DNA of 43,144 nucleotides from a virus, in the IMG/VR virus record IMGVR_UViG_3300045936_000084, positions 1 to 43,144 of that record. One strand, given 5' to 3'. The notes beneath the pieces are model-generated. The model was not told the origin of the DNA. It saw only the letters and a program-made list of their open reading frames with translations, and did not search any database. The position numbers were made by a program, and so were the translations under genes. Positions 8,595 to 15,701 of the stretch are shown piece after piece. The number at the start of each line of letters is the position of its first letter. Within the stretch, counting starts at the first letter, position 1.

Positions 8595-8861
8595 ATGGCT
8601 GACATTTACACCACATCGCGCGAAACCGGGCAGTCGCCCATGTCGGCGATCCAGCAAGCGCTCAAGATCCTCGCGACGTCCATGCAGCAGTCTCCGCAGT
8701 TGGCCTTCACGCCGAAGACCTACACCGGCGACGACCTCGCGATGCAGTCCGAAGAAGCCGAGAAGAAGCGGACGATCGAGGAGCTGCTGCGGGCGCTGAC
8801 GGAGAAGTTCCGAGCGGGGCGGTATGGCGGGGCAGGTGGACCCTACAGTGGCGCTCTTTGA
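8595..8861 (+). CDS. Hypothetical helical protein, 88 aa
   Basis: Three bases after the previous stop. It is mostly helical and Gln/Glu/Lys-rich (for example SEEAEKKRTIEELLRALTEK), ending in a Gly-rich tail that overlaps the next gene by 38 bases in another frame. The lack of hydrophobic segments and its position suggest a small internal-core or chaperone-like partner. Nothing more specific can be said. Confidence 0.55.
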   Translation: MADIYTTSRETGQSPMSAIQQALKILATSMQQSPQLAFTPKTYTGDDLAMQSEEAEKKRTIEELLRALTEKFRAGRYGGAGGPYSGAL

Positions 8862-10440
8862 TCGCGTCGACGACGACACGGCACCGCCGGTGTTAGCGAC
8901 ACCGCTGGACGCCTTCGGGACGATGCCGCCGGCCACGACACTGCCGCCGGCCCCGCCGCGCGCCCTGCCGGGGATGATGGCGGCCCCGGCGCCGCAGGAG
9001 GGGCTGGGCGGGCGCGAGCGGTTGATGCGCGCGTTGACCATGCTGGCCCCGATGATTGCGGGGATCATCGCGCAGGCGCGGAACAAGAATCCCTACGGGA
9101 GCGGAACGGCGCAGGGGCTGGTGATGGGCGCCGCGAACGCGGGGGAGATGTTCCAGCAGCAGGACGAGCAGCGCCGGCAGCAGCAGGTGCAGGAGGAGAC
9201 GCGCCGGCAGCAAGCGGCCGACCGGGAGACGAAGAACGCGATGGAGGCGCAGCGCTTCGCGATGGAGCAGCAGCGGTTCCTCGATCAGCGCGGGCAGCAG
9301 CGGGCGACGGCGCTGGACTCCGTCGCGAAGGGCATTGCGGGCTTCGATACCAAAGAGGACTACGACGCCTACATCGATCGAATCGGGACGGCGCTGCAGC
9401 AGGGTGGGCATCGCGACCTCGGGCCGAACCAGCTGCGCGTGCTGTTTCCGTTCGTGGCGCCGACTGCGGCGAAGCGCGCGCAAAAGGTGCTCGACGCCTT
9501 TCTGAAGAACCCGATCAACCAGGGGATGCTGCAGAAGGCCGAGCAGTTGCCGAGCGCGAAGATCGCCTTCGACGTGGACGGGGACGGGATTGCGGAGACG
9601 ATCCCCTTGCCGCGGTTGTTCGAGATCGCGCAGCAGCCGCTGGCGGTAGACGACCAGGGCAAGGCGATTGTTTATCCCAAGGGCACCACGAAAGAGGACG
9701 CCGTAGACGCGCAGGGACGGTTCGAGGGTCTGCTGAAACAAGCCGCAGCCGAAGGGAAGGACATCACCGACGAGAAGTTGAAGGACGCACTGCGGGACCA
9801 GGCGCTCAAGAAGCACCGGGACGCCACGACCAAGCCTGACAAGCCTAGTGGCGCGAAGGGCCGCACGGACGAACTCGCGGACGCAGTGATGGCGAATCCC
9901 GAACTGTGGGACTCGTTGACCCCGAGCGGACGCGAGAAGATTGCGCCGATTCTCGCGGAGCGCGGGTTCACGCAGTTCGGCAAGGCTATGCCAGCCACGG
10001 CGGTCAAGCAGATCGCGGACTCGCGGAGCGCCGTCGAAAGCCTGAAGGATCTTCGCGAGGTACTGAAGAAGAACGAGCAGTACATCGGCCCCATCGCTGG
10101 GCTGTCGGCGATGAACCCGTACTCCGAAGCGCGGAAGGCGCAGGCGGATATCGACCGCGTCCGGCAGCGCGTGGGGAAGGCGTTGGAAGGTGGCGTCCTT
10201 CGCAAAGAGGACGAGGAGAAGTACAAGAAGATCCTCGCGACGTTGCGCGATGTGCCAGAGACGGCGATCTACAAGATCGACCAGCTCATTCAAGACATCG
10301 AGCGCGACATTCAGACGTTCATGGACGCGCAGCGGCAATCTGGGCGACGGACGGGCGAACCGACGCCTGCGCCGACTGGCGCTGCTGAACAGTGGGAACG
10401 CGGACCTGACGGCAAGCTCCGCAAGAAGGGGAGCCAGTAG
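8824..10440 (+). CDS. Internal virion protein with long coiled coil, 538 aa
   Basis: Overlaps the previous gene by 38 bases. An N-terminal Pro/Ala-rich region with a hydrophobic patch (about 55-85) is followed by a long Gln/Glu/Arg-rich heptad region (about 105-180; QQQDEQRRQQQVQEETRRQQ). A larger mixed helical domain follows, ending in a Pro/Gly linker. The pattern is that of phage internal core or tape-like proteins rather than an enzyme. The next gene starts on its stop codon. Confidence 0.55.
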   Translation: MAGQVDPTVALFDRVDDDTAPPVLATPLDAFGTMPPATTLPPAPPRALPGMMAAPAPQEGLGGRERLMRALTMLAPMIAGIIAQARNKNPYGSGTAQGLVMGAANAGEMFQQQDEQRRQQQVQEETRRQQAADRETKNAMEAQRFAMEQQRFLDQRGQQRATALDSVAKGIAGFDTKEDYDAYIDRIGTALQQGGHRDLGPNQLRVLFPFVAPTAAKRAQKVLDAFLKNPINQGMLQKAEQLPSAKIAFDVDGDGIAETIPLPRLFEIAQQPLAVDDQGKAIVYPKGTTKEDAVDAQGRFEGLLKQAAAEGKDITDEKLKDALRDQALKKHRDATTKPDKPSGAKGRTDELADAVMANPELWDSLTPSGREKIAPILAERGFTQFGKAMPATAVKQIADSRSAVESLKDLREVLKKNEQYIGPIAGLSAMNPYSEARKAQADIDRVRQRVGKALEGGVLRKEDEEKYKKILATLRDVPETAIYKIDQLIQDIERDIQTFMDAQRQSGRRTGEPTPAPTGAAEQWERGPDGKLRKKGSQ

Positions 10441-11684
10441 TGCCTCGACGCATCAGCATTGACGGCGTCGTCCACGAGTTTCCCGACGACGCGACGGACG
10501 AGGAGATCAGCCGCGCCCTCGAAGCGGCACCGAATACGTCACGGACCAAGCGACAGCGAACGTGGACGGATACCGCTGTCGATGCGTTGCCGATGGCGAC
10601 TGGGGCCGTTGGTGGACTGATTGGCGCGACGGCTGGCGGTGTGCCTGGGGTGGCCGGTGCTGGCTTCGGTGGCATGGTTGGGGAAGCACTGCGGCAAGCC
10701 ATCAACGATTTGCGCGGTGCTGACCCGAATCTGATAACTGGCTCACCGCTCGGCGATCTGGCGTTACAGACAGGTGGACAGGCGGCGCTGGAGGGTGGCG
10801 GGCAACTGCTCATGAAGGGCGTGCAGTCCGGCGCGAAGGCGGTCTACCGTGGCTACCTGAAGCCCTCGCTGGCGCGGGCCAACGTCGCGAAGGCGAGCGA
10901 GATTGTGGACACCGCCTTTCGGGAAGGCTTGCCGGTGACGGAAGGCGCAACCGCGGAAGCCGGCCGGCGCATTGGCGAACTCAAGGCGCGTGTCGACACG
11001 GAACTCGCCCAGCACGCAGGGACGGTGAACCTGACGGACATCGCGAACAAGCTCCGGTCGTGGGCGCATGGGATGTTCAACCGCTCCGGGGTGGCGCCGG
11101 ACGAACTCAAGGCGGCGCTCGCGGTGGCGGATCGCATCGACAACCATCCCTCGTTGCCGGTCAATCCGTTCAACCCGAGTCAACCTGCGACGGCCACGAT
11201 GACCGCGGCGAACGACACAAAGCGCGCGCTCCAGCAGGGCACGTATGGTGTGAAGGGCGGCGCGCAGCGCGAGACGGAGAAGTACGGCGCGCGGCTGACG
11301 CGCGAAGAGATCGAGCGACAGGCACCGGACGTGGGGCCGCTGAATATGCGCGAGAGCAAGTTGATCGACCTCGCGCGGTCGCTGCGACAGGCCACAGCGC
11401 GCGAAGCGAATCGCAACGCGCTGTTCGGTGTGCCGTCGGTCATGGCTGGCTTGGTGGGAGCCACAGAACAGGCGCGCACGGGCGATCCAGCGAGCGCGAC
11501 AGCGAAGGCGTTGGCGTTGCGGATGGCGTTGTCGCCAGCCGTCGCGACTCGCGTGGCGATCTTGGCTGGGCGGATGGCTGCGAAGACGCCGGGGGCGGCT
11601 GTATCGGATATAGCGAGGGCGGCGGTTCAGGCGGTGCTAGAAGCCCAGCAAGAAGGCGGCGAACCCGTAGAGGGCCAACAGTAG
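10440..11684 (+). CDS. Internal virion/ejection protein, 414 aa
   Basis: The GTG at 10440 shares its first base with the TAG of the previous gene. The N-terminus (residues about 8-29, HEFPDDATDEEISRALEA) is a short motif I have seen at the start of phage internal virion proteins, often ahead of a transglycosylase. No lytic domain is visible here. Residues about 45-85 are a Gly/Ala-rich hydrophobic hairpin (LIGATAGGVPGVAGAGFGG), suited to membrane insertion during DNA delivery. The rest is helical. It is the last gene of the tail/internal block before lysis. Confidence 0.55.
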   Translation: MPRRISIDGVVHEFPDDATDEEISRALEAAPNTSRTKRQRTWTDTAVDALPMATGAVGGLIGATAGGVPGVAGAGFGGMVGEALRQAINDLRGADPNLITGSPLGDLALQTGGQAALEGGGQLLMKGVQSGAKAVYRGYLKPSLARANVAKASEIVDTAFREGLPVTEGATAEAGRRIGELKARVDTELAQHAGTVNLTDIANKLRSWAHGMFNRSGVAPDELKAALAVADRIDNHPSLPVNPFNPSQPATATMTAANDTKRALQQGTYGVKGGAQRETEKYGARLTREEIERQAPDVGPLNMRESKLIDLARSLRQATAREANRNALFGVPSVMAGLVGATEQARTGDPASATAKALALRMALSPAVATRVAILAGRMAAKTPGAAVSDIARAAVQAVLEAQQEGGEPVEGQQ

Positions 11685-11777
11685 AACAGGGACGCCAAAG
11701 AGGAACGCGGCCCATTGTCGCCACGGTTCCCAGCGTGCCCAGCGGCGGGAGAGTTCGTCGTCAGTGTGAATGCTCAT
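11637..11777 (-). CDS. Antisense small single-pass membrane protein, 46 aa
   Basis: Read on the minus strand, an ATG at 11777-11775 opens a 46-codon frame ending TAG at 11639-11637. The peptide has a charged, Trp/Arg-rich amphipathic head (MSIHTDDELSRRWARWEPWR), then a clean hydrophobic segment of about 24 residues (WAAFLFGVPVLLLALYGF onward). Most codons end in G or C, as in real genes here. It occupies the only plus-strand gap in this area, overlaps the 3' end of the gene at 10440 and abuts the holin-like gene. A small membrane protein beside the lysis genes could be a holin partner or antiholin. Orientation against the operon is unusual. Confidence 0.45.
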   Translation of the reverse strand: MSIHTDDELSRRWARWEPWRQWAAFLFGVPVLLLALYGFAAFLLGF

Positions 11778-12051
11778 GATCTTCGGCTTCGTGGCTCAAT
11801 CGAGCGGAACATCGCCGGCGCCTATGACCGACGCGCAGTGGACAGAATGGAGTTTCAAGACCTTCGGGCCGGTCGTGACGCTGCTCGTGGTCTTCATTCT
11901 CGGCCTGATTCGCCGCTGGTGGGTCTTGGGCTGGGTGTATCTCGAGAAGGTGGACGAGGCGAAGGAGTGGAAAGCCGTGGCGCGGCAGTCCACGCCGATC
12001 GCCGGGAGAGCCTTGGATGTCGCGACCAAAGTCACGGAGGGCACGCGATGA
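11770..12051 (+). CDS. Holin-like membrane protein
   Basis: Up to 93 aa from the ATG at 11770; a shorter 75-aa product from the ATG at 11824 is equally possible, since neither has a strong ribosome binding site. One clear membrane segment (GPVVTLLVVFILGLI) is followed by a Trp/Arg-rich turn and a charged cytoplasmic tail. Its place immediately upstream of a coiled-coil protein and a GH24 endolysin is the classic holin position. Single-span phage holins of this size are known. The stop overlaps the next start as ATGA. Confidence 0.6.
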   Translation: MLMIFGFVAQSSGTSPAPMTDAQWTEWSFKTFGPVVTLLVVFILGLIRRWWVLGWVYLEKVDEAKEWKAVARQSTPIAGRALDVATKVTEGTR

Positions 12052-12245
12052 GGTGGTGGCTGTCGTTCTGGAGTCCAAGACGGGCGCGCCCGCGCGATCC
12101 CGATCTGGACTACGCGAAGCAGCAGTTGGAGAACCACGAGTATCGGCTGCAGGTGCTGGAGCACGAAGCGGACGAACTCGTCGGCGGGAGCACGCCCTAC
12201 AGCGGTGCTGAGCGCCGGTCGCGTCCGCGGATCATCCAGCATTGA
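12048..12245 (+). CDS. Small coiled-coil lysis-region protein, 65 aa
   Basis: ATG at 12048 overlaps the holin-like stop. A Trp/Arg-rich start (MRWWLSFWSPRRARPRD) may contact membrane. Residues about 22-45 form a heptad-like helix (YAKQQLENHEYRLQVLEHEA). It could be a spanin component or an accessory holin, but there is no lipobox and no full transmembrane segment. Its stop overlaps the TTG start of the endolysin. Confidence 0.5.
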   Translation: MRWWLSFWSPRRARPRDPDLDYAKQQLENHEYRLQVLEHEADELVGGSTPYSGAERRSRPRIIQH

Positions 12246-12673
12246 CGCGCGCGGGCTTCGCCAAGCTGAAGACCCAACTGCGCCGCGATGAAGGCTCACG
12301 GCTCGAGTCCTATCGAGACGGGGCCGGCAACCTGACGATCGGCGTCGGCCACAACATCGACGCGCACGGCATCTGGATCACGAAGCAGCAGGAAGAACAG
12401 TTGCTCGATGAGGATCTGACGCGGGTGGTGCTGGAACTCCACGCGGCGCTGCCGTGGGTGCCGGATTTGGACGAACCCCGCCGGCGCGTGCTCTACAACA
12501 TGGGCTTCAACATCGGGACACGCGGGTTGCTCGGGTTCAAGCGGACCTTGCACGCGGTGGAGCACCGGCAGTTTCCCCAGGCCGCGACGTTCATGCTGCA
12601 GTCGCGGTGGGCCGAGCAAGTCGGCGCTCGCGCGCACCGACTCGCGGAGACGATGCGAACGGGCGTGGACTGA
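12242..12673 (+). CDS. Endolysin, T4-type lysozyme (GH24)
   Basis: 143 aa from the TTG at 12242, whose last two bases are part of the previous stop (TTGA). The GH24 catalytic triad is visible as E17-x8-D26-x5-T32 (RRDEGSRLESYRDGAGNLTI then GVGHN). The family cleaves the MurNAc-GlcNAc beta-1,4 bond of peptidoglycan. There is no signal peptide, so export needs the upstream holin-like protein. Length is normal for a single-domain phage lysozyme, with the later conserved YNMGFNIG segment present. It is convergent with the minus-strand gene that ends two bases away. Confidence 0.92.
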   Translation: MTRAGFAKLKTQLRRDEGSRLESYRDGAGNLTIGVGHNIDAHGIWITKQQEEQLLDEDLTRVVLELHAALPWVPDLDEPRRRVLYNMGFNIGTRGLLGFKRTLHAVEHRQFPQAATFMLQSRWAEQVGARAHRLAETMRTGVD

Positions 12674-12674
12674 C

Positions 12675-13055
12675 CTACCGCGCATTGGCATGTGCCGCGA
12701 GTGTGGTGCAGGCATTCTTCACAGCGTTACCGAGTGTCCGCGTGGACCCGCTGCCGAGTGCATCGCCGTCACGAGTGAACAGAACCCACTTGTTGTCTTT
12801 CCGCGCGTGGCCTTTCCCGCCTTCATGCTCCATGAGCAACACGTAGTCGGCACGATCCTTGTCAGCCGTGACGAGGACGCTGCGACACGTCGCCTGCAGC
12901 GTCTTGATGATCTCGGCGGTCTGCGGTCTGGCCCCGCCACGAACGGCGCCGGCGGTAGACGCGATGGCACCCTCGATCTGCCATGATGCGCTCTCGGTGA
13001 CGAAGACGCGCGGCTGGACCAGTGACTGGAGCAGGAGCGCCATCAAGACAAGCAT
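12675..13055 (-). CDS. Secreted small protein, possible lysogenic-conversion (moron) gene
   Basis: 126 aa on the minus strand. I chose the ATG at 13055 because GAGG lies just upstream of it and because the product then starts with a signal peptide-like segment (MLVLMALLLQSLVQP). The mature part has a conserved-looking core, EHEGGKGHARKDNKW, then GSGSTRTLGNAVKNAC. It reads like a small periplasmic domain of the kind found in GC-rich bacterial genomes. It lies between the lysis genes and attP, next to the integrase and on its strand, the usual place for a gene expressed in the prophage. A TACAAT box, like a -10, sits upstream, but I see no good -35. Function unknown. Confidence 0.65.
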   Translation of the reverse strand: MLVLMALLLQSLVQPRVFVTESASWQIEGAIASTAGAVRGGARPQTAEIIKTLQATCRSVLVTADKDRADYVLLMEHEGGKGHARKDNKWVLFTRDGDALGSGSTRTLGNAVKNACTTLAAHANAR

Positions 13056-13143
13056 GGGAGCCTCATTGTAAAGAACAGGGCGAAACTCCCCACCATCCAC
13101 TTCCCACATGCAGAAATCATTAGAGAATCCACGCGGCGCCGAT

Positions 13144-13189
13144 GCCTTTCAAGGCCAAAACACGGGTTCGAATCCCGTTGGGGACGCCA
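13144..13189 (+). other. attP core: 3' part of a tRNA-Glu(UUC) gene
   Basis: These 46 bases match the 3' part of a bacterial tRNA-Glu from the anticodon loop (CTTTCAA, anticodon TTC) through the 3' anticodon stem, T arm (stem ACGGG/CCCGT around the loop TTCGAAT), 3' acceptor strand TGGGGAC, discriminator G and encoded CCA. The 5' anticodon stem does not pair with its 3' half (GGCCA) beyond GCC, and no D arm or 5' acceptor precedes it, so this is not a full tRNA. With the integrase gene 75 bases away it is best read as the phage attachment site. Integration would rebuild an intact host tRNA-Glu. Confidence 0.85.
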
Positions 13190-13254
13190 GACAAACCCCC
13201 TCTAGCAACCCCTGAAAATACACGACATAACGCGACTCTAGACTGGCGAAACTG

Positions 13255-13274
13255 CCCACCGAACTACCCACCGA
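13255..13274 (+). repeat. Tandem CCCACCGA boxes next to attP
   Basis: CCCACCGA occurs at 13255-13262 and 13267-13274, 12 bases apart, between attP and the integrase stop, the second copy inside the gene end. A related CCCCACCA lies on the other side of the core near 13088. Short direct repeats flanking the core are the usual form of arm-type sites bound by the N-terminal domain of tyrosine integrases. This is a positional guess. Confidence 0.35.
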
Positions 13275-14271
13275 TCCGGGCGACGGCGCGCACAGCCGCA
13301 CGGCTCCGCCGTGGCACCGCAGCGAGCATGTAGCGTTCTGTGACACGCAGCGAGGAATGGCCGAGTAGTGTTCTCGTCGCTTGAATGTCCCCCGTCGCCT
13401 GGTAGATCGCCGTGGCGAACGAGTGCCGCAGATCGTAGGGCACGACCGACGCCGGCAGTCCGGCCTTCACCGCGGCCGCTTTCCACATCCGAGCCATCGG
13501 GGCGGTCGTGAAACTGCCCCAGGCGTCCCCCTTCGCGAACGCCTTCAACGCCTCTTCCGCGCGAGCCGAGAGCGGGAGCACGTAGGGCTTGGTCCCGCGC
13601 CCTTTCTCCGTGCCTGGGACGAGCAGGGCGTGCGCGCGGGCATCGTAGGCGTCTGGCGTGAGACGCATCAGTTGGCCGGCGCGGATGCCGGTATACGCCA
13701 TGACCGCCAACCTGAGCTTCGTCTTGCCCTTCGGTACGAGCGCAAGCGCTTTGCGGATCTTCGAATAGCGGATGCCGCGGGGGAGTGGCGCCGGCACGCG
13801 GAACTTCGGCACGTCGCGGACGGGGTTCGAGGCGCCTTTCCCATCGAGCGCGTGGAACAGCGCGAGCAGGGCGGTCCGTCGTTTGTTGCACGTCTCCGGC
13901 TCGAGCGTTTGCCGCCACTCGTGCAGGACGCGTGAGACGTCGTCCTTCGTGATCGTGTGGCGGTAGGTATCCTCGCCGAGCGCGTCCGTCCAGAGCTGCA
14001 GATGACGCTGACGCTCGTCGTGGTGCGGCCGGCCGAGGCAGTAGTCGCGCAGGTAGCGCGTGACGTCGGCGCCGAACGTGCCGCGCGCTGGCCCTTTCCG
14101 GTCGGCCTTCCAGCGTTTGCGGATCTCGAGTAGCTTGCCGGTGGCTTCGTCCAGTGTGAGCGTGGACGGCTTCAGGCGTTGGCGGTGAACCTTGCCGGCA
14201 CCGATCCCGACCGTGACACGCCAACCCTTCGCGTCACGCGTCAGACCGCGTGGAAACTTCGGGCGCGTCAC
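13264..14271 (-). CDS. int: Tyrosine-family integrase
   Basis: 335 aa, GTG start at 14271. The catalytic domain shows R197 (in TGIRAGQL), K223, R282 in YDLRHSFAT, H305 in LLGHSS and the nucleophile Y314 (TERYML). The first position of the HxxR box is Tyr (Y279), a known variation. The N-terminal ~60 residues form a basic AP2-like arm-binding part, followed by a helical core-binding domain (about 65-160). It would recombine attP (13144-13189) with the host tRNA-Glu gene. Start and upstream stop overlap as GTGA, so it may be translated together with the short gene at 14268-14390. Confidence 0.93.
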   Translation of the reverse strand: MTRPKFPRGLTRDAKGWRVTVGIGAGKVHRQRLKPSTLTLDEATGKLLEIRKRWKADRKGPARGTFGADVTRYLRDYCLGRPHHDERQRHLQLWTDALGEDTYRHTITKDDVSRVLHEWRQTLEPETCNKRRTALLALFHALDGKGASNPVRDVPKFRVPAPLPRGIRYSKIRKALALVPKGKTKLRLAVMAYTGIRAGQLMRLTPDAYDARAHALLVPGTEKGRGTKPYVLPLSARAEEALKAFAKGDAWGSFTTAPMARMWKAAAVKAGLPASVVPYDLRHSFATAIYQATGDIQATRTLLGHSSLRVTERYMLAAVPRRSRAAVRAVARIGG

Positions 14272-14390
14272 GGATGCCGGCCTTCGAGTTCATCGAGCAT
14301 GTCGTCAACCAGTGTTTCGATGACGGCGGCGAGCTTTGGATTGAGCGCTTGTAGTCTTTCCGATTTCTGCGCGAGTGAGCAGTTGAACAA
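14268..14390 (-). CDS. Short acidic helical ORF coupled to the integrase, about 40 aa
   Basis: A minus-strand frame ending TGA at 14270-14268 overlaps the integrase GTG by four bases. From a TTG at 14390, preceded by AAGG, it encodes about 40 residues with a strongly helical, acidic end (LNPKLAAVIETLVDDMLDEL). The frame is open further upstream, but that part looks like a shadow of the repressor gene. It could be an integrase-coupled cofactor or simply a coupling peptide. The start is uncertain. Confidence 0.4.
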   Translation of the reverse strand: MFNCSLAQKSERLQALNPKLAAVIETLVDDMLDELEGRHP

Positions 14391-14889
14391 GTTGCCTTGA
14401 GACGGTCGTGATCTGCGAGATGAGCGCGGCGTGTTCGGCGCGCTCACGCGCGAGCTGTGTTTCAAGTTCGATGATACGAGCCGGAGCTGGGACACGCGAC
14501 TCTCCTTGCTGGTGGGGAGTCTGTTGTCCCGTACCGACGTGACGTAGTAGGTCACGTCCGTAATTCGCGACGACGAAAGAGGTTGCGAGCACGGTGTAGT
14601 CAAGCTCGTAGAGGTCGGCTAGGGCTCGGAGCGCTTCGGCGTCTGGGTGCTTCGTCTTGCCGCTCTCCAGCCGAGTTAGTACGTTCCACGTCAACACGCC
14701 GGGGTGTTTCACCCGCGATTGAATGACAGCCTGCTGGACGCTCCAAGCGCGCGCGGTCCGCAGCGTGACCAGCAGTTCTCCTAACTCTCGGTGAAATATG
14801 GGTCTGGCTGGTGGCCGCTCCGTCACGCGCGAGCATCGTAGTCCGGCCTCCTCTCTTTGCAACGACTCGCCAAAGTTTGCTATTGACAT
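14305..14889 (-). CDS. Phage repressor, XRE-type helix-turn-helix
   Basis: About 194 aa from the ATG at 14889; a TTG at 14904 and an in-frame GTG at 14826 are alternatives, and none has a strong ribosome binding site. The central part has an XRE-like pattern (ELGELLVTLRTARAWSVQQA, then LTRLESGKTKHPDAEALRAL). The C-terminal part is a coiled coil (IIELETQLARERAEHAAL) that could dimerise it. There is no S24 peptidase domain, so release from repression is not by the LexA-like route. Divergent to the Cro-like gene at 14920, it most likely maintains lysogeny. Confidence 0.7.
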   Translation of the reverse strand: MSIANFGESLQREEAGLRCSRVTERPPARPIFHRELGELLVTLRTARAWSVQQAVIQSRVKHPGVLTWNVLTRLESGKTKHPDAEALRALADLYELDYTVLATSFVVANYGRDLLRHVGTGQQTPHQQGESRVPAPARIIELETQLARERAEHAALISQITTVSRQLVQLLTRAEIGKTTSAQSKARRRHRNTG

Positions 14890-14911
14890 TGAAATGAACT
14901 GCAACTACAGT
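14883..14911 (+). promoter_or_regulatory. Sigma70-type promoter for the Cro-like/early operon
   Basis: A perfect -35 TTGACA (14883-14888), a 17-base spacer and a -10 TACAGT (14906-14911) point rightward. The expected transcription start falls at about 14918-14920, on or next to the ATG at 14920, so the first message would be leaderless. The -35 box overlaps the repressor start codon region, so repressor binding here would control both directions. Confidence 0.7.
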
Positions 14912-14919
14912 TATCCCCA

Positions 14920-15147
14920 ATGTCACGGACGGTTAATTTCGACGGCGAACGGATGCGCTTCGACATAGCCGCGCGGGGATGGCAACCGGCCGACCTCGCT
15001 GACCGAGCGCATGTGGCTCGGTCCACGGTCGGTCGCTTCCTGAGCGGGGAGTTTCAGACCGCACGGACGGCCAACAAGCTGTCGAAGGTATTGGGATATT
15101 CGATTCGGCGCTACCTCATTTCTTCGCGTGAGGCTGTGGACGCATGA
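14920..15147 (+). CDS. Cro-like helix-turn-helix regulator, 75 aa
   Basis: The N-terminal segment is beta-like. Residues about 24-55 form an XRE helix-turn-helix (ADLADRAHVARSTVGRFLSG), and a third helix (TANKLSKVLGY) follows. Size, divergence from the repressor and position at the head of the rightward operon fit a Cro-type regulator acting on the intergenic operators. There is no ribosome binding site, in agreement with the leaderless transcript predicted from the promoter at 14883-14911. The stop overlaps the next start (ATGA). Confidence 0.75.
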   Translation: MSRTVNFDGERMRFDIAARGWQPADLADRAHVARSTVGRFLSGEFQTARTANKLSKVLGYSIRRYLISSREAVDA

Positions 15148-15323
15148 CGCTCTCGTCCTCGCGCTGGCGCACCGTGAAAGAGATCACCGCCGATCTCCGG
15201 TTTCCTTCTGAAGATGCGTGCCGCGTGTGGTTGCGGCGTCAGCATATTCCGAGTGTGAAGCGAGGCCGGATCATTCTGGTGTCGATCCGCGATCTCGATG
15301 CCGCGCTCAGGCGTGTGGCCTAA
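15144..15323 (+). CDS. Excisionase-like helix-turn-helix protein, 59 aa
   Basis: ATG overlaps the Cro-like stop. The product has the layout of small winged-helix excisionase/AlpA proteins: SRWRTVKEITADLRFPSEDA, a WLRRQHIPSVKRGRIILVS wing, and a final helix (IRDLDAALRRV). Such proteins bend attachment-site DNA to direct the integrase to excision, or act as small regulators. Close linkage to integrase and repressor supports this. The gene is short but has normal codon use. Confidence 0.65.
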   Translation: MTLSSSRWRTVKEITADLRFPSEDACRVWLRRQHIPSVKRGRIILVSIRDLDAALRRVA

Positions 15324-15389
15324 CACCGTGAACACGATAGTCACTAGCACCAATCCGCGTCACCGCAATTGTTATGCAGGAGCTTTTGT

Positions 15390-15701
15390 ATGAGCTTCGT
15401 CCTGATGGCGGTGCAGCCCGGTCCCATTCTCGCCACGGTGCTGCGTGAGCAGGGCATGAGCCAGAAGGAAGCGTCGCTGGTCATGGGCTATGCCAACCCG
15501 GCGGAACTGTCGCGGGCGCTCCTAGGTGAGCGGGGGCTGGATACCCGTCGCGTCGTGTTGCTGCGGTGGAGCGTGTTCGCGGCGTTCTGGTCCCGGCTGG
15601 TGGCGGCGAAAGCGGACGAGGACGCGCAGGAGATGCGCGCGGAGCGGCTGCAGATGGCGCGGGCCGACCTGCGACCCGTCACTGAAAGGAAGGCCGTATG
15701 A
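15390..15701 (+). CDS. Helix-turn-helix protein, CII-like position, 103 aa
   Basis: The ATG at 15390 follows AGGAG at a good distance, so the upstream TTG at 15369 is not needed. Residues about 10-60 resemble an XRE-type DNA-binding fold (ATVLREQGMSQKEASLVMGY, then LSRALLGERGLD). The C-terminal part is a charged helix. As third gene of the rightward operon it occupies the place of CII-like or other early regulators. Exact role unknown. Confidence 0.6.
   Translation: MSFVLMAVQPGPILATVLREQGMSQKEASLVMGYANPAELSRALLGERGLDTRRVVLLRWSVFAAFWSRLVAAKADEDAQEMRAERLQMARADLRPVTERKAV

Noticed and set aside
7752-9086. Long minus-strand frame of 444 codons
   Set aside because: It is antisense to two confident virion genes, is Arg/Leu-rich as expected of a shadow in GC-rich DNA, and has no plausible start or motif.
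13141-13189. A complete tRNA-Glu gene
   Set aside because: Only the 3' part is present. No D arm or 5' acceptor strand lies upstream, so it is an attachment core and not a working tRNA gene.
13142-13346. Open frames on both strands across the attP (plus MPFKAKTRVRIPLG..., minus ...ASPTGFEPVFWP)
   Set aside because: Both are translations of the tRNA-Glu 3' segment, a well-known source of spurious proteins. Codon bias is absent and the tRNA reading explains the sequence.
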